In this document: piece by piece, positions 35,007-42,393 of the stretch
How the letters are laid out: each line of letters opens with the position of its first letter
Numbering within the stretch: the first letter of the stretch is position 1
DNA from: Polyangium sp. 6x1
Lineage (GTDB): Bacteria; Myxococcota_A; Polyangia; Polyangiales; Polyangiaceae
Direction: 5' to 3'
Length of the DNA stretch: 64,000 bases
Assembly: GCF_029946515.1 (NCBI RefSeq)
Contig: NZ_JARZHH010000004.1
Span: forward strand, 242,639-306,638
Position numbers and translations under genes: made by a program
The notes under the pieces: generated by a model
The model's input: the letters and a program-made list of their open reading frames with translations, nothing else
Told to the model about the DNA's origin: nothing
Database searches by the model: none

Positions 35007-38000
35007 ATGGAGCGCGAAATGGCGACCATCGAGATCCCCGAGGACGCCCCCCTCGTGAGTTGCGTCATGCCGACCCGGAACCGGCGCGACTTCCTGCTCC
35101 AGGCGATCCGCCTCTTCCAGCGCCAGGATTATCCGCGGAAGGAGCTCATCGTCCTCGAGGACGGCGCATCCTCCGCGGACCTCATCCCGGACGATCCCGC
35201 CATTCGTTACGTTCAGTTGTCCCGACGAACCACGATCGGCCGGAAGCGCAACATCGGCTGCGAGATGGCGGCGGGCCGCATCATCGCGCAGTGGGACGAC
35301 GACGACTGGTACGCGGATCATCGATTGAGCTACCAGGTGGCGCCCTTGCTCTCCGGCGAGACGCACATGACGGCCGTCGAGGGGAGCCTCTACCTCGACC
35401 TCGGCGGCGGAGAGCTGTGGCATTGCGACGAGGCCGTGGCGAAGGCGCTTTTCCCGCTGGGCTGCTTCCCCTCGTCGCTCGTCTACTGGCGGGTCGTCTG
35501 GGAGAAGCTGTATCGTTATCCCAACAAATCGCTCGGCGAGGTCGGGTCGTTCGTCAGCGTCCCGTCGCGCCGGGGCGCGATGATCTCCGTGCTGCCGAAC
35601 GAGCGGACGTACGTGTACGTCCGGCACCGTGGCAATACTTGGCGCGAATTCTCGAATCTCGCGCGGAAGACACGCGTAGGCTGGTCGGTCCGGGAGGCGT
35701 CGGAGGTCTTTTCGGAGCAAGACATTGCGTTTTATCGGCGCTTCGCCGCGCTGCCTGCGGCCGCCGCCGCGGCGCCGGAGGCCGCCACGGCGCCCACCAC
35801 GGCCGCGGGGGACGAGGGGCAGGGGCAAACCTCGTCCACGAGCGAAGATATGCCGCTCGTGACGTGCATCCTGCCCGTACGCGGCGAGCACCACCTCGTC
35901 GCGCGCGCGATGGATTGTTTCCTGCGGCAGGATTACCCCAATGCCGAGCTCGTCATCGTCGATGACGGCGAGCCCGCGCTCGACCTCCCGCCGGAGGACG
36001 ATCGCATTCGCGTGGTGAAGCTCGACCGGCGCGCGTCGCTGGGGGAAAAACGCAATCGAGGCTGCGCGGTCGCGCGGGGCAAGATCATCGCGCATTTCGA
36101 TCCGGGCGCCGTCCACGCGCCGGGCCGCCTGAGCCGGCAAGTAGGCGCATTGCTCGATGGGAACGTCCACATGACGGCGTTCGCGGAGAACGGACCGCTC
36201 GCCGGGACGCTCGTGTACTGGCGCGCCGTCTGGGAGCAATTGACCGCGCATCCCCGCGTGACCGAGCACGCCGACGAGATCTTCGTCAAAGTCGCGCGTT
36301 GCCTCACGGCGAAGTTCGAGGCGCAGCCGGATGAGGGCCTCGTCGTTCACGACCGGACGAGCAGCGACATCGACCCGCCCTCCGTCGCGCCTTCCGATGC
36401 GCGTTCCCCCGACGCGCCGCGAAGGCCGATGATCACCTGCACCATGCCCACGCACGGTCGCGCGGTGTTCGTTCCGCAATCGGTACACTATTTCCAGCGT
36501 CAGGATTACCCGAACAAGGAGCTCGTGATCCTCGACGACAGCAAAGCCGAGCTCGATATCGAGCTCCCGGAGGCCGAGAACGTCGTCTACGTCCACCTGC
36601 GCCAGCGGCTCGCCCTCGGCGCGAAGCGTAACATCTGCTGCGAGATCGCGCGCGGCGACATCATCGCGCAATGGGACGACGACGACTGGTTCGCGCCCAC
36701 GCGCCTCAGCGTGCAGGCGGCTCCGCTTCTGTCCGGAAAAGCCGACATCACGACCCTCCGCCTGACCAGGATGCTGGTGCTCGAGCGAGGGGAGGCCCTC
36801 GCCGGAGGGCGTCGCACCGCGGATGGATATCTGGTCTTCTGGAGAGCGGTCTGGCAGGAGCTGGCGAAGTACGGCAACGGGAATCTCCACGAGTGCACGC
36901 AGTTCTTCGAGCGCGCCCGAGGGAAAGGGGCGCGGATGGTCGTCCTGCCCGACGCGGATCAAATCGTGTGCTTGCGGCACCGTGGCAATACATGGCGCAC
37001 CGACGCCGCTTTCCGTCGTGGCATGCACCGCGTCGGACTCGAGGTGCTCATCCCGCCTGAAGACCGCGGGTTTTACCTGGGACTGATGGGGAAGGCGAGC
37101 GCGACGGAGACCTCCGAATCGAGCTCGAAAACGGTTTGCGCGCCCTCCGCGCCCCCCGTGACGATCGCGCTCCTCGTCCCGGTGACGAGCCGCGGGAGGC
37201 AACTCTCGTCCGTCGTGGACACGGATCTCGTCCGTAGGCTGCTCCGGACCTTCGTCGAGACGGCCACGTGGGACGAGCGGACCCGTTATCGCGTCTATGT
37301 CGGGTACGACAAGGGCGACCCATTCTACGACGATGCGCTGAACCGCGACGCCCTCGCCAATGTCTTCGATCGTATGGTCGGCGAGCGGGCGGCCGAGCTC
37401 GTGATGCACGGGTGCGAAGGCACCGCGCACGCGCCGATGTGGGTCTGGAACGAGCTCTTCCGCCTCGCATACGAGGACGGTTGCGATTGGTTCTATCAAA
37501 TCGGGGACGACATCGAGATCATGAGCGCGGGCTGGGCCGACGCATTCCAGCGAGCGCTGACCGGAAATGAAAGCGCGCCGGGCGTCGGCGTCGCGGGGCC
37601 GCTCGACGTGAACAACAAGAGCCTGCTCACGCAGTCGTTCGTCTCGCGTCGCCACATGGAGATCTTCGGCACCTACTATCCGAGGGCCTTCAAGAACTGG
37701 TGGGGCGACAACTGGATCGGCGCGGTCTACGCGCCCCGGCACGTCTTCTGGTGCCAGAGCTATCTGGTCAGGAACGCGGGGGGACCGGAGCGGTATAAAA
37801 TCGATCGTAACGCCGAGAAGATCCTCGGCGAGGAGGTCTCGCGCGAACGCGAAAAGCTCGAGGCGTGGATCGCGCAGAGCGCGTCGAGCGGGCGCGAGGA
37901 GGGGCGGCGCATCATCGCGTTCAGCCTCTGGGGCACGCAGCCTCGGTACACGGTGGGCGCGATCCGGAATGCCGAGCTGGCGCAGGAGATCTATCCGGGC

Positions 38001-38585
38001 TGGACGTGCCGCTTTTACGTCGCGACCTCGGTGCCGGAGGAGATCCTCGCGGCGCTCGCGGCGCTTCCCAATACCGAGATCGTGCGCACGGGATTGCCGG
38101 GCGACTGGACGGGAATGTTCTGGCGATTCTTGGCGGCCGCGGACAGCGACGTCGACGTGGTGCTCTCGCGCGACACGGATTCGAGGCTGTCGTGGCGCGA
38201 GCGCGCGGCGGTCGACGAATGGCTCCGGAGTACGGGCGATTTTCATATCATGCGCGATCACCCGAGTCACAACGTCCATATCCTGGGCGGCATGTGGGGC
38301 GCGCGGAATGGGCTGCTCCGCGACATGGTGGAGCGCGTTCGCGCATACAGAAAATCCAATCGCTACGGCGTGGACCAGGATTTCCTGCGCGCGCAGGTCT
38401 ATCCGCTCGTCCAGGGGCGGGCCTGCGTCCATGACGAGTTCTTCGAGCGCCGTCCATTCCCCACGCCGAGAAACGGATTCGAGTTCGTGGGCGAGCCTTT
38501 CGATGAGGCGGATCGGCCGCTCGACGAGCGGCACACCCGTAACATTGCGGCAGCCCTGTCGGTCGTCGACCGGGTCCGCGCTTGA
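35007..38585 (+). CDS. 1192-aa multidomain glycosyltransferase
   Basis: Five consecutive modules. GT2-like domains lie at about 14-250, 282-450 and 473-695; each has a PTRNR/PVRGE/PTHGR start and a QRQDYP or RQDYPN helix. Domains 1 and 3 keep the metal motif AQWDDDDW (97-101; 557-561), while domain 2 reads AHFDPGAVH (362-370) and has lost it. A fourth GT-A-like module (about 717-950) has the motif QIGDDIEI. A fifth (about 968-1145) carries SRDTDSRLSWRE and MRDHPSHNVHILGGMWG, a DxD-type transferase module. It is probably cytoplasmic, as there are no membrane helices. The acceptor is unknown; DUF2589 proteins are candidates by context. A second ATG at 35019 is possible. Confidence 0.85.
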   Translation: MEREMATIEIPEDAPLVSCVMPTRNRRDFLLQAIRLFQRQDYPRKELIVLEDGASSADLIPDDPAIRYVQLSRRTTIGRKRNIGCEMAAGRIIAQWDDDDWYADHRLSYQVAPLLSGETHMTAVEGSLYLDLGGGELWHCDEAVAKALFPLGCFPSSLVYWRVVWEKLYRYPNKSLGEVGSFVSVPSRRGAMISVLPNERTYVYVRHRGNTWREFSNLARKTRVGWSVREASEVFSEQDIAFYRRFAALPAAAAAAPEAATAPTTAAGDEGQGQTSSTSEDMPLVTCILPVRGEHHLVARAMDCFLRQDYPNAELVIVDDGEPALDLPPEDDRIRVVKLDRRASLGEKRNRGCAVARGKIIAHFDPGAVHAPGRLSRQVGALLDGNVHMTAFAENGPLAGTLVYWRAVWEQLTAHPRVTEHADEIFVKVARCLTAKFEAQPDEGLVVHDRTSSDIDPPSVAPSDARSPDAPRRPMITCTMPTHGRAVFVPQSVHYFQRQDYPNKELVILDDSKAELDIELPEAENVVYVHLRQRLALGAKRNICCEIARGDIIAQWDDDDWFAPTRLSVQAAPLLSGKADITTLRLTRMLVLERGEALAGGRRTADGYLVFWRAVWQELAKYGNGNLHECTQFFERARGKGARMVVLPDADQIVCLRHRGNTWRTDAAFRRGMHRVGLEVLIPPEDRGFYLGLMGKASATETSESSSKTVCAPSAPPVTIALLVPVTSRGRQLSSVVDTDLVRRLLRTFVETATWDERTRYRVYVGYDKGDPFYDDALNRDALANVFDRMVGERAAELVMHGCEGTAHAPMWVWNELFRLAYEDGCDWFYQIGDDIEIMSAGWADAFQRALTGNESAPGVGVAGPLDVNNKSLLTQSFVSRRHMEIFGTYYPRAFKNWWGDNWIGAVYAPRHVFWCQSYLVRNAGGPERYKIDRNAEKILGEEVSREREKLEAWIAQSASSGREEGRRIIAFSLWGTQPRYTVGAIRNAELAQEIYPGWTCRFYVATSVPEEILAALAALPNTEIVRTGLPGDWTGMFWRFLAAADSDVDVVLSRDTDSRLSWRERAAVDEWLRSTGDFHIMRDHPSHNVHILGGMWGARNGLLRDMVERVRAYRKSNRYGVDQDFLRAQVYPLVQGRACVHDEFFERRPFPTPRNGFEFVGEPFDEADRPLDERHTRNIAAALSVVDRVRA

Positions 38586-38603
38586 CGTTTCGAGGAGCAA
38601 GCC

Positions 38604-39632
38604 ATGACGACTCTCGTGCAATTGATCCGGCAGCAGGACGATCTTGTGAAGAGCGTCTTCACCGAGCAATTCCAGACCGCGGACGGATGGACCAGATACC
38701 TGACGGATGCCTTCTGGGCATCGGGGCAGCCCGTCACCGATCTCCTGAACGCGGGCGGAATGCAGGTCCGTGACTTCCAGGCCCTCTACGTCGCCTGCTG
38801 GATCTTTCAACCGGTCGAGAAGGGATCGTACATGATCGATCTCTCCCCATCGCAGCGGGCGAATGCGAAGCGCGGATACAAGGAGCTCAGCCCCCGGTGG
38901 AGCAGCCATCTCCACGAGCACGGCAGGAGCGCGGGGAAGAACTGGAGCTTCCTGCAGGGATACGACGAGCTTCTCGTGCAGCTCGAAGGGGGCGGTAAAC
39001 GCGACAAGAAATCGTTCCCGCCGACCCTGTTCTTGAAGTGCGAGGGGCACGGGGCCTTTTCGCGCGCGCACCTCGCGAGTTACATCAACAAGCTGAAGAC
39101 GGGGCAGGGGAAGACGGCCAGTCAGGCCTTGAACGAGGCGGGGAAGAGCGGCGCCATCGATGGCCTGAAGCCGCGCGCGGCCGAGAACTACAGCAAGGCG
39201 TACGCGAAGGTCCTGCAGGCGCTCGGCCTGAAGGGGATCACGCAATCGATCCGGGCCGTCGCCAGCGCGATGTGGTCGTACCTCGACAACAAAGGCCAGG
39301 GGCAACGCCTCGCGAGCCTCGCGCGCCAATGCGGCTTCCGGTCCGATTTTCAGATCGCGCAGCTCGAAGCCAAGAAGCTCGCGAAGTGCCTGGAGGGTGT
39401 GCTCCTCCCGACCGTGGACGGGCTGGACAGGGATCCGCTGCGGGGGCTCGTGCAGGACGCGAAGTCCGATTTCGACACCATCATCGAGAATCTGAAGCAA
39501 GACGCCTGGGACAGCGAGCGGTTCTTCGCCGAAGTCAAGGTGACTCCCAGGCAGCTCGACCAGGCGCTCGTGGACTTCATGGCGCAGTTGAAGCAGCCGC
39601 AGCGGCGCATGTATTCAGAGACGAGCGTGTGA
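38604..39632 (+). CDS. Hypothetical protein of the DUF2589 block, 342 aa
   Basis: Not recognised. Mostly helical, with no signal or membrane segment. There are basic patches (GGGKRDKKSFPP; SYINKLKTGQGK) and a C-terminal helical bundle (FRSDFQIAQLEAKKLAKCLE and following). It lies 18 bp after the glycosyltransferase, with GAGGAG before the ATG. Base composition looks lower in GC than the flanking chromosome. Neither a nuclease nor a transferase motif is visible. Confidence 0.6.
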   Translation: MTTLVQLIRQQDDLVKSVFTEQFQTADGWTRYLTDAFWASGQPVTDLLNAGGMQVRDFQALYVACWIFQPVEKGSYMIDLSPSQRANAKRGYKELSPRWSSHLHEHGRSAGKNWSFLQGYDELLVQLEGGGKRDKKSFPPTLFLKCEGHGAFSRAHLASYINKLKTGQGKTASQALNEAGKSGAIDGLKPRAAENYSKAYAKVLQALGLKGITQSIRAVASAMWSYLDNKGQGQRLASLARQCGFRSDFQIAQLEAKKLAKCLEGVLLPTVDGLDRDPLRGLVQDAKSDFDTIIENLKQDAWDSERFFAEVKVTPRQLDQALVDFMAQLKQPQRRMYSETSV

Positions 39633-39650
39633 CCGGGAGGGAGGCGGGAC

Positions 39651-40463
39651 ATGCGCGTACTCAGGCAAACCTTGCAGCAGATTCCATTGCTCTCCGGGGG
39701 GCAGACGCATGACTTCGTCAGCGTGGCCGAGCAGGCAGGGACCTCGATCTATACGCTGACCTATGCCGGCAATCTCTCGTTCCGGCTCACGTACACGGCA
39801 CGAGCGCTCACGAACGCCGAGTTCTCCACGTCCGGCCCCACCGGGTTCGCCCAGGTCCCCACGCCGAACCTCGGCGCGACGGTCGCCGCGATGTGCAAGT
39901 GGGTGACGGACAACGTCCTCGATGATTACCGAGCGTGCCTCTCGAACAAGAACTGGCAGGCATACGTCGGCGCCCATCCGATGGACCTCATGCGGGCCGA
40001 CTGGGACTCGATACCACCGAAGCTGGTGCCCGGCGGCAGCCACCTGAGCATCCCATGTTATTACTGCGGTTACGTGCTTCCGTGGTGGACGATGCAAATC
40101 GACCACAGAGCGCCACAATCGCGCTCCGCTCCCTCCATATGCAAGGTTCTGCGGGCCGCCGAGTACAAGGTCGGCGTGCAGACGACGACGCGGAGCAATC
40201 GCATGGCGACGAACACCTTCTTCCCGAAGCGCGTCAAGTCCGACCACCCGAAGGAGCCCGGGGAAGGCCGGAAAACGGTCACCTGGGGGGCGCGTGTACC
40301 CGGTCCGAGCTCGACGGCGCTCTCGCTCGAATCCATCTGCGCGTTGATCCTGCTTATCGACGTCACGTCGGACATGGCGCCGGATACGTTCGCGCACCAC
40401 ATGTTCAACCTCGTCCCGAGCTGCCAGCCGTGCAACGTTTCGAAGGGTGACCGGAGATTGTGA
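39651..40463 (+). CDS. HNH-type nuclease with a large insertion
   Basis: 270 residues. The HNH core is split: CYYC (136-139) and QIDHRAP (Asp151-His152) are followed by about 100 residues before NLVPSCQPCNVSKGDR (Asn253, Cys258, Cys261, Asn262, Lys265). The two CxxC pairs would hold a structural zinc. The first 130 residues are a separate beta-rich domain (TSIYTLTYAGNLSFRLTYTA) that may recognise a target. It could be a toxin, a defence nuclease or a DNA-processing enzyme. It sits mid-block between two unknown/transferase genes, with GGAGG upstream. Confidence 0.75.
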   Translation: MRVLRQTLQQIPLLSGGQTHDFVSVAEQAGTSIYTLTYAGNLSFRLTYTARALTNAEFSTSGPTGFAQVPTPNLGATVAAMCKWVTDNVLDDYRACLSNKNWQAYVGAHPMDLMRADWDSIPPKLVPGGSHLSIPCYYCGYVLPWWTMQIDHRAPQSRSAPSICKVLRAAEYKVGVQTTTRSNRMATNTFFPKRVKSDHPKEPGEGRKTVTWGARVPGPSSTALSLESICALILLIDVTSDMAPDTFAHHMFNLVPSCQPCNVSKGDRRL

Positions 40464-40503
40464 CGCGCGTTCGCCGCGTTGGGTGGTCTCGGAGGTCGGT
40501 ACC

Positions 40504-41391
40504 ATGAACATCGTCATCGTCCAGGAGCGCAGCAGGCACCAGGCGAACTGGCAATTCCGCGAATCCATGTGCATGGCGCGGGCGCTCGGAAAGCTCGGCC
40601 ACCAAGCCTTTGTTTGGGGCCGCGGGTACTCGGACCTCCGGGGCTCCTTCCAGGCCGTGCTCGAGGAGACGAAGGCGGACGCCGTGCTTCTGCTCGAGAA
40701 TTACGATAACGGCTGGGTCCCCGACCTGTCCGCTTGCAAGGTGCTGAAGGTGATGTGGTCGATCGACTCCCATTGCGCATTGAAGGAGCACATGCGCGCG
40801 GCCGATCGTCACCGCATCGACATCCTGCTGAACGCGACGGAGGTCTACCTCCCGCACTTCGAGCGCCCGGGGAGGAAGTGCCACTGGTTCCCGAATTGCT
40901 ACGACGACGAGCTTCTCCGCCCGATGCCGGACGTGCCCAAGACCGTCGCGCTCGGGTTCTGCGGCAACTACGTGAATCGGAAGGATTGGATACAATTTTT
41001 GCAGCGCGCGAAGGGCCTCCAGGCGGACGTCGGCGTGCTCGGGGACGACATGGTGCGGGCCATCAACGGATATCGAATCCATTTCAACCGGAACATGGCG
41101 GACGACATCAACTACCGCACCTTCGAGACGCTCGGCTGCAGGACCATGCTCCTCACGAATGCGACGCCGAACCTGGAACGATTGTTCGATGTCGGAGTCG
41201 ACCTGGCGACGTACACGAGCCCGGAGGACCTCCTGGAGAAGGTCGACCATTACCTCACGCACGACGCCGAGCGCGAGGCCATGGCCGCCCGGGGATACGA
41301 GACCGTGAAGGCCAAGCACACCTATCTGGAGCGAGCGAAGCTGCTCGTCGAGCTGCTCGGGGGTGATTCCTCGATGCCGGGGGGCTCATGA
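40504..41391 (+). CDS. CgeB-like GT-B glycosyltransferase
   Basis: 295 residues from ATG 40504 (MNIVIVQERSRHQANWQFRE). The C-terminal half matches the CgeB/Glyco_trans_1_2 pattern: NYRTFETLGCRTMLLTNATP, then a short spacer, SPEDLLEKVDHYLTHDAERE and AARGYETVKAKHTYLERAKL. A GGxxG-like strand and a KVLKVMWSIDSH motif lie in the N-terminal half. It probably transfers a sugar within the block's pathway. It overlaps the next gene by four bases (ATGA). Confidence 0.78.
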   Translation: MNIVIVQERSRHQANWQFRESMCMARALGKLGHQAFVWGRGYSDLRGSFQAVLEETKADAVLLLENYDNGWVPDLSACKVLKVMWSIDSHCALKEHMRAADRHRIDILLNATEVYLPHFERPGRKCHWFPNCYDDELLRPMPDVPKTVALGFCGNYVNRKDWIQFLQRAKGLQADVGVLGDDMVRAINGYRIHFNRNMADDINYRTFETLGCRTMLLTNATPNLERLFDVGVDLATYTSPEDLLEKVDHYLTHDAEREAMAARGYETVKAKHTYLERAKLLVELLGGDSSMPGGS

Positions 41392-42248
41392 AACGCGCTG
41401 TCGTGCTGGGCGTCAACCAGAACCCAGACTATCTGTTTTGCCTTCCACTCGTCGCGGCGAGTTACGCCGCGCTGGGGTATCGGGTCCTCGTGAACGTCGT
41501 CGCAGGCCACCATGGGATCTCGGAGTTCTGGCGTATCGCGCTCGATGCGAGCCGCGAGTTCGCGGGTCCCCTCTTCCTGCCGGAGCGAGAGTTGCGCGGT
41601 GAATGGTCCGATGCCGCCACTGTGTCCGTGGCCCAGCTCGTGCGGCTGGACATTCCGGGCATGAAGAAGCTCCTCGGCGACACGGAGCACCTCACGCTCG
41701 GTGACGCCGACATGATGGTCTTCGATCAAGGCGTCCTGGAGGTCGAGGACACGTCCGGGTTCCTCACGTGGGGTCACGACCTCTGCGGGGGAGACGCCGC
41801 GCAATGGCCCATGTGTTATGTGATCGCGCCCGTGCACGTGTGGGAGGAGGCGTGCTCGGTCGTCGGGATCACGGAAAGCATCCCGCCCTGGGAGCACCCG
41901 CTCGTGCAGCAATGCTTGGCCAGCGAGAGGCCGTTGCTCCGCTGGATCGCCGACCAGGAGCTCCTCACGCACCTGCTGCGGACGGCGCGCACGCGCGGCA
42001 CCGCCGTTGTCGACATTCCGAGGGGCACGAGCCGCCCCTACGGACTGGCCACGGGGCGTTACGACCGGGTGAAGTGGATGGCAAGCCCTGGCGACGGGCG
42101 CCGCATTGATTGCCACTTGCCCAAGGGGCTATGGCGCGAGACGGCTTGGCGAAGGCTCCAGCAGATCATCCCGGCGGGCATCGGCGGCGCCACCTGGACG
42201 GCATTGGAGCGATACCGTGAGGTGTTCGTGACTGCGGGTATGCAATGA
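41388..42248 (+). CDS. Probable glycosyltransferase-related protein, 286 aa
   Basis: Last gene of the block, translationally coupled to the CgeB-like gene. It has a Rossmann-like start (KRAVVLGVNQNPDYLFCLPL, followed by VAASYAALGYRVLVNVV) and a GDADMMVFD acidic motif (about 103-111) that could be a DxD metal site. The C-terminal half has conserved-looking WTALERYREVFV. No family name can be given with confidence; a GT-A transferase acting on small hexose acceptors is the best guess. Confidence 0.6.
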   Translation: MKRAVVLGVNQNPDYLFCLPLVAASYAALGYRVLVNVVAGHHGISEFWRIALDASREFAGPLFLPERELRGEWSDAATVSVAQLVRLDIPGMKKLLGDTEHLTLGDADMMVFDQGVLEVEDTSGFLTWGHDLCGGDAAQWPMCYVIAPVHVWEEACSVVGITESIPPWEHPLVQQCLASERPLLRWIADQELLTHLLRTARTRGTAVVDIPRGTSRPYGLATGRYDRVKWMASPGDGRRIDCHLPKGLWRETAWRRLQQIIPAGIGGATWTALERYREVFVTAGMQ

Positions 42249-42355
42249 GCCGAGGGGGATGTCTGATTCGTGAAGCGTGACGACCTGCCCCATTCTTGCG
42301 GGCTCTGCCGCCAGACGGACCGGACATCCGCATCGTCGCCTCCCGAAGACCACGC

Positions 42356-42385
42356 GTGACAACCCGCCCGCGCTCGCGCGATAGT
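42356..42385 (+). promoter_or_regulatory. Promoter for the HEAT-repeat gene, near-leaderless
   Basis: GTGACA (42356-42361), an 18-bp spacer and GATAGT (42380-42385) match a housekeeping promoter. The predicted start falls near 42392, two bases before the ATG, so the mRNA would have almost no leader. Confidence 0.4.
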
Positions 42386-42393
42386 TGCGCCCC

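Noticed and set aside
34659..39500. A 1613-codon minus-strand frame opposite the glycosyltransferase block
   Set aside because: It is an antisense shadow of genes with strong protein motifs; its Arg/His/Asp-rich composition is typical of antisense high-GC frames.
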